From the NCBI GenBank assembly GCA_004802705.1, contig SGPL01000687.1, forward strand, positions 1 to 15,525: a stretch of 15,525 nucleotides of DNA, read 5' to 3'. Under the pieces are notes generated by a model. That model searched no databases. It was not told where the DNA came from and worked only from the letters and a program-made list of their open reading frames with translations. This document shows positions 8,396-15,525 of this stretch, piece by piece; the first letter of the stretch is position 1; each line of letters opens with the position of its first letter. Source of the DNA: Bondarzewia mesenterica. Its lineage: Eukaryota; Basidiomycota; Agaricomycetes; Russulales; Bondarzewiaceae. A program made the position numbers and the translations under genes.

Positions 8396-9397
8396 ACTAC
8401 AAAAGGAATGATATACATGAATGTTGCCACTGACTCTCTTGCTGAAATGACTCATGTCAAGACTTCCCTGCATGTAAAGTTCGATATCATCTCTATTAAT
8501 TAGCTCATCGATCTTGCCATATGATAAAATCACCCTATGCACACCCTATTCATCTCACAAACTGCACTCCTCACATCTATATTACGATAATTTGGCCTCA
8601 CTGACTGCAACTTCATCTTTATCCCACTTGACTGCAATGTTCACTTATTGCACAATGATTACCTAGTTAAAGATAATGTCGATTATATCAACTACATATT
8701 ATAAGTTCCATACTGCCAGCTCATCGGCTGCCTTATATATCTTACATTGGGTTTCCATCCTGACATCACATATACTATCACCACTCTCAGTCAGTTTAAT
8801 GCCAACCCCAGATGAAACCACTGACATGCAGCCAAACATGTTGTGCATTATCTCAAAGGCATCCTCACGTAGAGTCTCACTCTCAATAGTGAAAGTCCTC
8901 TTATCCTCATGGGCTACACTGATGCTAGTTTTAATGGTGTCACTAGCCTATTAGGCTCTCACCACTTTGTATCTACTTTCACATTTTCTCTTGGCAGTGG
9001 CCGTATATCTTGGAGCTCATATAAACAATGATCTACTATGTCTTCTACTTGTGAGGCAGAATTTATTGCAGCCATCCATGCTGCTAAGAAAGCCTTATAA
9101 CTCTACACCGTCGTCTCAGAACTTGAGCTTCTACTTATAAACCCCACTCTAATCCATTGCGACAATCAGAGCTCTATTCGACTCACTCACGATTAACCTT
9201 TTCATGACTGAAGCAAGCACATCGATATCTAATATCATTTCATTTATAACATCATCAAAGCTAGCTCTATATACTATTCTTATATCAATACTAAGCTACA
9301 GATTGCCGACATCCTCACAAAACCCCTCGCACACACTGATTACAACTATCTTTGTGAAGCATTGGAGCTTGCCTCAGCATCCATGATACTGATCTGA
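8396..9397 (+). pseudogene. copia-2 reverse transcriptase C-terminus and RNase H
   Basis: A single frame (codon starts at 8396 + 3n) is readable throughout but has many stops, for example 8501-8503, 8522-8527, 8588-8590, 8702-8704, 8813-8815, 8822-8824 and 9395-9397. Recognisable blocks are DSLAEMTHVKTSLHVKFDI; SQTALLTSILR with FGLTDCN after a stop; QLIGCLIYLTLGFHPDITYT (the copia SALMYL..TRPD region); HVVHYLKGIL; YTDASFNGVTSLL; GRISWSSYKQ; STCEAEFIAAIHAAKKAL; HCDNQSSIRL (active-site Asp kept); and ADILTKPLAHTDY, the copia C-terminal hallmark. The YVDD site seems destroyed: the matching place reads YMNV. Stops fit C-to-T and G-to-A changes at Gln, Arg and Trp codons. Confidence 0.85.
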
Positions 9398-9442
9398 TTT
9401 AGAGTTGAGGAGGAGTCCGTGCATATCCTCCTCGAAGAGGAG

Positions 9443-9777
9443 TGTTGGAGATGAAGGCATAGAGTAATGCACTCAGATATAGAACTATATCGAGATAGAA
9501 GTTACTGTATGATGCCATCTATCATTAATTCTGTCATAGGTTTTGATCTATCCCCCTCACATACATTCACTCTACTTAAGCCCAATCATATGTACTAGTA
9601 TCGCAGTTATTTTTTTTCCTCTCTTATAGCTGTTACTAAAAACATATCTAGATATGATATATATAGTCATTTCTTTTCTCTCTTACAGCTGTCACTAAGG
9701 ACGTATCTAGGTATAGCATATATTGTTATTTCTTTTCTCTCTTACGGCTGTCACTAAGGATGTATCCAGTTTCAACA
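9443..9777 (+). repeat. copia-2 3' LTR (335 bp)
   Basis: It starts TGTTGGAG and ends TTTCAACA, giving a 5-bp terminal inverted repeat TGTTG/CAACA, the standard copia LTR form. It lies 45 bp after the end of the RNase H relic and just after a purine-rich segment (GAAGAGGAG). It contains a 59-bp tandem repeat. No 5' partner LTR is in the window. Confidence 0.72.
9607..9768 (+). repeat. 59-bp tandem repeat within copia-2 LTR
   Basis: Three copies, the last incomplete, share TTTCTTTTCTCTCTTACAGC followed by TGTCACTAAGGAYGTATCYAG. The TCTTA[C/T][A/G]GCTG core starts at 9622, 9681 and 9740, an exact 59-bp period. Copies 2 and 3 are more alike than copy 1. LTR-internal repeats often sit in the enhancer region; that role is not shown here. 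Confidence 0.8.
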
Positions 9778-12159
9778 GACTATCAGCCTGAGTTTTATAT
9801 AATAATAGCTTGATGCACATATATAAAACTTGCATAACAGTTTATAAAACTACTTGTTCTGCATTCACCATATGCTCTCTAGCAAAAATACCATTCTTCT
9901 GCAGAAAAGATAAATACTTAACTAAAAGACTTTGATAAGTGTCTGCATGGATTCTCCATAAAATTCCCTTTTGATAAGGTATTACATTTACATATCCACT
10001 ATCAATAGCACATTCCTCAAGCTATTCATTTTTTTTAGTTAGTCAGTTGCAGTTTACATTATATTGCTTTGTAGCAAGTTCTTACTAACTACCACTCTAA
10101 CATTAATAAGTATAAAACCTTGAGGATATAAAAATGCAACATATTTTTGAGATTATGATAATATATCCTTACTTATAAAAACATCCCATGTAAATAAGAT
10201 TTAATCCATAGAAATAAGATAATTATCTTTTTTATCCTAATTTTATTTACTTTAAATAAGATTTAAATAAGAGTAATTCCAGTTTTAAATAAAACTAGTT
10301 TTATTGCAAAGTAATAATAAAATCAAATTTCACTTTTTACTTCTGTTTTATTTATTTATATATTATTAGATCTCAACTTATCATTTAACTCAATTATTTT
10401 TTTGGCTCAATGCTAGGTTTAAACTTACAATTTCATTTATTCATAAAGTTTAATTAAATTTAAATGCTACTTTAACCATTATATCATGTTAGCTTATAAA
10501 ATTAAAGCATATATTATAATATATAGAGTCAAATTTGACTTAAATAAATTTTTGCCTCTGTCTATTAATATTAAATGTTATTTTTCTGTATATTAACACT
10601 TATATAATTTTACACTGTGACAAATAACGATGTAAATTTATTTGATAACTAGCCTGCTATTATATATCTCAATAACAACAAGTGTTTTAATATTATCATC
10701 AATAATGAACTCATATAACTTTTTATCTAACATACCAATTTACACTGAAAAAAAATTATCTTTTACAATTTTACCTAATAAACCCTAGCATATGGCCCTA
10801 TAAATAGCAAAAATACAAGAACTCAAGACTTTTATATTTATTGTATAATTATAAATTAAATATTCTATAAAGTGAATAATAAAAATATTATTTATAAATG
10901 AAGTATTTGAAGATATTTACCCTAGTATAAAAAAGTTGTAGAGGTGCATTGTAAGTAGCCTCATATTGATCACAGAGAGGGATAGGTCATAAATGTGTGA
11001 TTGCAAAAAATAAGAACTTGAGTTAGGATACAAAGAAGTAGAGAATAGGAGAAAAAGAAGATAGTGAATGCATATAGTAGATGACAAGAGGGCCTTTTTA
11101 TTCAACACGCATTATCCAAATGTAGTAAAGCTAGTAAGCATGAAACAGAGCAGAATATAAGATATGTGTCGAGTGGTGTCGAGCGTAAGCATATGGACAA
11201 AAAGAGAGAGCATTGTGTCTGCCCGATAAAAGAAATATAGTGGTGTGTTATAAGCCGAAGCTTACAAAATATGCCTACTGAGATTGTGAGCAACATTAAA
11301 CATAGCCATTAATAATAAATTACAATAGTAAGCTTAAGTGTTTTGAAATCATAATGTTTATTTAAAAAACTTCAAAATAAATCAAAGTAATAGCTAAAGT
11401 GATATAACATAAGCTCTGAATAACATTACACTTGCACTACAAATTGCAATACAAGCTGCAAAAATCAGATGCAGCTCACTATACCTAATTTGAGTCTAGT
11501 TACAATAATCATACAACTTATTCATAAGTCATAGGTTACAAGTGTTTTAAAATTAGTGAAGTTAGAGAGTCATTAACTATCATGAAACTACTGAATAAGT
11601 TAAAATATATATTTTAGGTATCTCTGATGTCTTACATGAAGCAATGTAAAGCAAAATTTAATAGTAGTCATAGATACATAGACTGTTGGCAAATACATAA
11701 AACTATCACATATCACAAGGGTTAATTCTTAGTGCAAATCAATTATATTAGCATAGTATTACTTTAATTAGGGTAAAAAGAAGGTATTATATTAATAATA
11801 ACTTAGGGTGTGAAAATCTCAGATGTTATAATTACTTTTATTATTTTATGAAAGTGTAAATTGATTACACATCTAGACTTAATATGAGAATGAATTAAAA
11901 CTTAACAATAATATAGTAAAAGTTGAAAAAACAGTTAAATTTTTTAAAAGAAAATAAAATATAATAGGTAATGATAGCAGATGAAGAGGTTAAAAAATGT
12001 TAAAGGGAAAAAAAGTTTATTATAAAAATAGCACATTTACTATTATAGTTAATGAGCTATAGATTATCAGTAAATTAGATCTTATTCACTTTAGTAATTT
12101 GACTTTCTGATTAGATGCAATTAGATTAATAAGCACTTATTTCTGCTTATTTACATGGA
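9778..12159. other. AT-rich gene-free stretch
   Basis: This stretch is very AT-rich from about 10000 onward, with frequent stops in all frames and no domain or RNA gene recognised. AAATAAGATTTA-like words recur between 10190 and 10300, and AATAAAACTAGTTTTATT at 10288-10305 is an 18-bp perfect palindrome. The 10900-11300 part is slightly richer in GC and purines but equally without coding evidence. It is probably old, decayed repeat or intergenic DNA. Confidence 0.5.
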
Positions 12160-12451
12160 GTGTTTTTGCTGATGAGATAGTTAACTAGTGAGTGAGCTCA
12201 TTTTATTACTTTTTCTGAGAATCTTAGCTGAACTATTAGAGACAGTCAATAGTGAGCAAGCTCAATCCCATTACCTTCTCTGAGATTCTCGGCCAAACCA
12301 TCAGAGATGGACAAAGGCAAGGAGCAGCCTAACTATTGGTAATAAGTTGTATATAATTTGTATACCCATTGGCTAGGCTCAGCTTGACCATCAGCATTGA
12401 TCAAAAAGCACGATTAGCCAAAGCATTATAGATAGTATTAGGGCATTGAAT
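12160..12451 (-). repeat. Right arm of the inverted repeat pair with tandem units
   Basis: On the minus strand this reads like the 6697-7163 array. Core TCTCTGATGGTTTGGCCGAG begins at 12307 and TCTCTAATAGTTCAGCTAAG at 12242, 65 bp apart (compare 66 bp in the left arm), with a weaker third core near 12179. The outer part (12402-12451) aligns without gaps to 6697-6746 inverted, 34 of 50 positions identical by eye, and 12370-12410 continues the match to 6787. Confidence 0.6.
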
Positions 12452-12815
12452 AATGTGTTGCAGAAAGGGTTGGACTATCATACTCACTGTTCAGTCTTGT
12501 CCAGAGTGCAAGTTAATGCAAACAAAGGGGACAGCCCTCCATTATCATTATTATCAATTGACTAGACTTTACACAGAATATCTCCACAAATGATGTCCTA
12601 AAAGTTGAGGAGTTGAATATTTGAGCAAATAATAAAACTCGGTGTTGGCATGTGGAAATCATGATTAATTTATAGCATGTTTAGTTTCCAAAGGTGTGAT
12701 ATTTGCATGTTAGAGTTACACACAACTTCATTGCTTTATATGATCATTCAAGATAAGCCATTATCCTTTTGTCCACCCAAACCAACTGCCTGACTCATTG
12801 TAATCACAAAATACA
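12452..12815. other. Spacer downstream of the minus-strand gene relic
   Basis: No coding or RNA signal seen. It separates the inverted-repeat arm from the stop codon of the minus-strand gene relic and would include its 3' untranslated region; no clear polyadenylation signal could be assigned. Confidence 0.4.
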
Positions 12816-12965
12816 CTATTGCCTCCTTGACCCCTCTTTCAACTGCTGAATCTCTAACTGCTTCTCTTTAATCACCGATTCGGTCAATATCAGGGCCTGC
12901 TGAGCGGCAACAAGGGCATTTTCAACTTTGGGAATAATGTCTAGGTAGGATATAATCTTGATTGT

Positions 12966-13021
12966 CTGACTGAGTGTCAGAATGAAAGCACATGGAGCGA
13001 ATGCATTCTAGCCTAACTTAC
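12966..13021 (-). other. Intron 5 of the gene relic
   Basis: GTAAGT donor at 13021, TTCTGACAC branch-like site and CAGTCAG acceptor ending at 12966; 56 nt, phase 0. The tandem acceptor CAG|TCAG means a 4-nt shorter intron is also possible, but only the longer one keeps the coiled-coil exon in frame. Confidence 0.65.
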
Positions 13022-13607
13022 TGAACTGATAATATTCCTGATGATTGCCACACTCTCGGCCACCATGTTTAGAACAAAGGAGGTCAGTTGCTGTCCCTCC
13101 CACTATATTGGCTCAATCAACAGGGCTTGAACAGCAAGATACAAAATAAATTTTGGTGGTGGCACCTCCACTAGGACTGACAGCTCATCGCTGATCTCTA
13201 AGTACTGCCAGAACAGCGACCTGATGTTCACCAGTGCAATGACACTGACACCACTGAGCTCATTATCTTGACCTTTTCTTCATGGGCATCAAGGCTGAAG
13301 TGGTATGTCAGTGCATATTGGGCTTCAAATTCCCCTTGCCTCACTTGTCTGTAGGATGCCGTGGCCACCATCATTAGTTACCTCAAGCTCGCCGGCCATC
13401 CCTTCATCTTCTCTAAAAACATCAGAGAGGCAGCAGAGTGGGTGACCTCTTACCAAAGAAACTATGCTGTTGGGCTGTTCGACTTTGGCTTGTTTGCTGA
13501 CCACCATCGTTTAACCCGGCAGATTAATATCAATCTAGACATCACTGAATGGTGGTTGACTGGATCTGGGATTCAAATTGTTAATCTGCTAGCATCATAT
13601 TTGGCTG

Positions 13608-13668
13608 CTATTCATAACTTAGTGAGTGCATCCATTTAGAGATGTAGTATTCTCTTTTGACCTCATAC
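13608..13668 (-). other. Intron 4 of the gene relic
   Basis: GTATGA donor at 13668, CACTAAG branch-like site and AATAG acceptor ending at 13608; 61 nt. It splits a Ser codon (T|CA, phase 1) and joins MILVAVG to AKYDASRLTI. Confidence 0.6.
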
Positions 13669-13840
13669 AGCCTACAGCGACCAAGATCATGTTGGGCATG
13701 GCACAGTCAGTGGTGACAGCATAGGCATATTAGCCTCACACTAGCATGACGAGCAAGGCTGAGAGGGATCAGTTGTAGGATGAAAGCAGAGTAGCAGCCG
13801 ACCTCATGAAATCAAAGCTGGAGGATTATATAAAGAGACT

Positions 13841-13921
13841 CTGGGAGAAATTGAAAAAGAGAGAGACTTAGATCACGACACATATCTGTCGTAAAAAGAG
13901 TTTATGGTAGAAATCACTTAC
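13841..13921 (-). other. Intron 3 of the gene relic
   Basis: GTAAGT donor at 13921, pyrimidine-rich tract and CTCCCAG acceptor ending at 13841, with ATCTAAG as a possible branch site. 81 nt, phase 0 on both sides. An alternative acceptor (ACGACAG) would give an intron of only 36 nt. Confidence 0.6.
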
Positions 13922-14443
13922 TTCTTTAAGGGCCGGCAACATGAGATTTAACTCTGAAATAACATAAGTGATTGCATGAGCCATATGGAGAGAGTACGAG
14001 GTTGTGGTCACAAAAAGGAATCACATGCAGAGGGATGTGTAGGCAATGACAGTTCCAGCTCTGGCTAGGCATTTCATGACCACATCGATCTTCAACACAA
14101 CAGAGTTACAATATATTTTAAACCATGATGGCTCCTGCTCCTGCTCATGAGGAATGGATGCTGACTCCAATGCATAGCCGTAGGCCTTGTCATAGATGGA
14201 ATCAAACTCCTTCATCACCTCCTTGGTGAGCAGGTGAAGTTGGGTTTCTCCAGTGGCCAACATAGTCTTCCCCATTTTTAACAAATCATGCAGCCTTGCA
14301 AGCTCTTCTACAGACAGTAGGGAAGGTCGTGACCACTGTGTTAGGTGCTCTACCTCTGTTACCTTCTCTTCTGTGAGGAAGGGCCTGAAATGCATGATAT
14401 TCCTCAAATGACAGAGCTGCGTCCAGATGATGGCCATCAATAT

Positions 14444-14574
14444 CTAAAGCAAACATCAGTAAAATGGAAGGGAAAGAAGCCATGACTCATAAGAGCCCCA
14501 AACGTCACGCAGGTGTGTATCAAACCACCAGTGTTAAAGATTGAGAGAGTCAGAAAATAGGGAAATCTATAAAC
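14444..14574 (-). other. Intron 2 of the gene relic
   Basis: GTTTAT donor (non-optimal) at 14574 and TTTAG acceptor ending at 14444, with TTACTGAT upstream. Phase 0 on both sides. The interval is also open in the exon 2 frame, so retention or a different donor is possible. Confidence 0.5.
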
Positions 14575-14819
14575 ATTGAGGAAGAAGTTCCTCATCTCCT
14601 TCTTGAGGAAGAGGGCCTTTGCCCTCAAACCTTTGATAAATTGAGTCATGATTGCATTGAGTTTCCTGGAGAAGTCGTCATCATCTTCAGCATCTTTAGC
14701 ATCCTGAAGATGGCGGACAAAGGCAGAGAATTTTTCACTGTGGGTCTCCATGTATGTGAACAAATGATCATTGCATGAGAGGTATTGCACGAGCACCTCA
14801 CCGTCCTTCATAATGACAC

Positions 14820-14959
14820 CTGCACATGGTGAGTCAGTATGACATGCAATGAGCATGGTGCATTGTACACATTGACTAGTTATAACACTGATCAGAATGA
14901 GTCTGGCGCAATGAATGCATTGTGAGAACTGATCAAGGGAACACAGAAAAGTGACTTAC
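14820..14959 (-). other. Intron 1 of the gene relic
   Basis: GTAAGT donor at 14959, GTGCAG acceptor ending at 14820, and an ACTGACTC branch-like site just upstream of the acceptor. It splits a Gly codon (G|GT, phase 1), and the downstream exon is in frame. At 140 nt it is longer than introns 3-5. Confidence 0.65.
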
Positions 14960-15525
14960 CTTTCTCATACATGGCCACAGCCCACCGATAGATTTGGTTG
15001 TGGAGTTCACGGAGCTAGAGCTTGCTCTTTTGCTGCTTATTATGCAAAGTGGACACTACATCTTGCCCATATACCTTCTTCGACACATCCAATGCCTTCT
15101 GAACCACTTTCTCCTTTGAAATGTACAATCTCTTGAGAACCCCATAATTCAGATGGCTTACTAGCTACCCCATGAACATATTCATACTTGGTACCCAATC
15201 ATCAAAGGTAAATAAAAACCAAGCAGCATCTGCATCTTTCCAGCAATGCAAGATACCCTTCTCATCAATGACTAGAGATCAATTAACCTTTTCTCTCATG
15301 AGATCAAGGTTTCTGGATGTAGCCATGCAGTGTGGCTCCTTCTTATCATATACCTGGGGCTACTTCAGGTGCTCAATAGACCTAGCATGCCATCTGCATA
15401 GTAGGAAAAGACAGTGCCTGATTCATGCAAATGAATTTCTGGGATAAATTGCATGTTCAGAGAGAAGATCCAAAATTTCCCGTTCATCTTCGAGAACTGA
15501 CTGAGGCATCAGCAATCCATTGCAT

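Larger units (their letters stand above)
8396..9777 (+). mobile_element. Second Ty1/copia relic, 3' part only (copia-2)
   Basis: The C-terminal RT plus RNase H coding relic (8396-9397) is followed by a purine-rich hairpin and a TG..CA LTR (9443-9777). Gag, protease and integrase are absent, so the element is 5'-truncated or was broken by another insertion. Its sequence differs clearly from copia-1 in the same domains, so it is a separate family rather than a duplicate. Confidence 0.82.
12816..15525 (-). pseudogene. Multi-exon fungal gene relic, unknown family, 5'-incomplete
   Basis: Six exons read on the minus strand: 15525-14960, 14819-14575, 14443-13922, 13840-13669, 13607-13022 and 12965-12816 (stop TAG 12818-12816). 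Junction phases agree at all five introns, provided one base was lost near 13261-13263. About 745 residues are implied and the start codon lies outside the window. In-frame stops, given by first base: 15425, 15362, 15281, 15167, 15017, 14023, 13828, 13771, 13738, 13732, 13575, 13464, 13452, 13380 and 13105 (6 TGA, 5 TAG, 4 TAA); all are one C-to-T step from CAA, CAG or CGA. Visible segments include GILHCWKDADAAWFLFTFDD in exon 1, an acidic KDAEDDDDF patch in exon 2, a long helical charged exon 3, and a coiled-coil-like last exon (VENALVAAQQALILTESV, then KEKQLEIQQLKEG). I do not recognise the family. The antisense frame at 13361-13639 is a shadow. Confidence 0.75.

Noticed and set aside
8676..8954. 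92-codon + frame
   Set aside because: It lies out of frame within the copia-2 RT/RNase H relic, where the frame two bases away shows the conserved blocks.
10917..11296. Two short minus-strand frames in the AT-rich region
   Set aside because: No motif, skewed to Leu/Ser/Ile as expected from AT-rich random sequence, no splice or start context.
13361..13639. Open frame of 92 codons on the + strand, with a possible intron (GTGAGT..ATACAG) leading into a Lys/Glu-rich continuation to 13910
   Set aside because: The minus strand across the same bases fits a six-exon gene with matching phases, and its stops are all of one mutational kind. The + frame is open partly because minus-strand TAA/TAG read as TTA/CTA there.
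14286..14483. Alternative minus-strand frame beginning in intron 2 (contains DIDGHHLDAALSFEEYHAF)
   Set aside because: Locally protein-like, but it ends soon and does not join in phase to exon 2 or to the rest of exon 3; kept as a minor doubt about the start of exon 3.
430..15525. A non-standard genetic code (TAA/TAG read as Gln) as explanation for the many in-frame stops
   Set aside because: TGA stands where Arg or Trp is expected, TAG/TAA also replace Trp, frameshifts are present, and catalytic residues are lost. Codon reassignment would not give several meanings or destroy active sites; C-to-T / G-to-A decay explains all of it.

Overview
The window looks like a decayed, transposon-filled accessory region of a filamentous fungal genome, most likely a basidiomycete. 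The host call is an inference. It rests on short GT..AG introns with CTGAC/CTAAG-type branch sites, fungal-style Ty1/copia and gag-bearing LTR elements, and strong C-to-T / G-to-A decay with CpG loss. I see no intact protein-coding gene, tRNA, rRNA or CRISPR array.

Layout. 1-392: AT-rich remnant of a cysteine-peptidase-like (USP-like) domain. About 430-4366: a 5'-truncated Ty1/copia element in + orientation (zinc knuckle, protease, integrase, RT, RNase H, polypurine tract, TG..CA LTR), broken by many stops and several frameshifts. 4369-5668: a degenerate gag with coiled coil and zinc knuckle, followed within about 20 bp by a polypurine tract and an LTR start and no visible pol, so possibly a gag-only non-autonomous LTR element. 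About 6180-6700: purine-rich non-coding DNA. 6697-7163: a 46-66 bp tandem repeat that recurs inverted at 12160-12451. 7184-7600: a second LTR-like block. 8396-9397: the 3' end of a second copia pol, ending in a 335-bp LTR (9443-9777) with an internal 59-bp tandem repeat. 9778-12159: very AT-rich, gene-free DNA.

12816-15525, minus strand, is the most informative part. It can be read as one gene of at least six exons and five introns whose phases fit across every junction. It carries 15 premature stops, every one reachable from CAA, CAG or CGA by a single C-to-T change, plus one apparent 1-nt deletion. About 745 residues are recoverable and the N-terminus lies beyond the window. I do not recognise the family; the C-terminal exon looks like a coiled coil.

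Common theme. The retroelements and the host-like gene show the same damage (CAA/CAG to TAA/TAG, CGA to TGA, TGG to TAG/TGA/TAA, catalytic Asp to Asn), and 6407-7680 contains no CpG at all. This fits repeat-induced point mutation or long-term deamination of methylated cytosine acting on a silenced region. I found no convincing novel working system; the interest lies in the decay pattern, the gag-only element and the inverted repeat pair.
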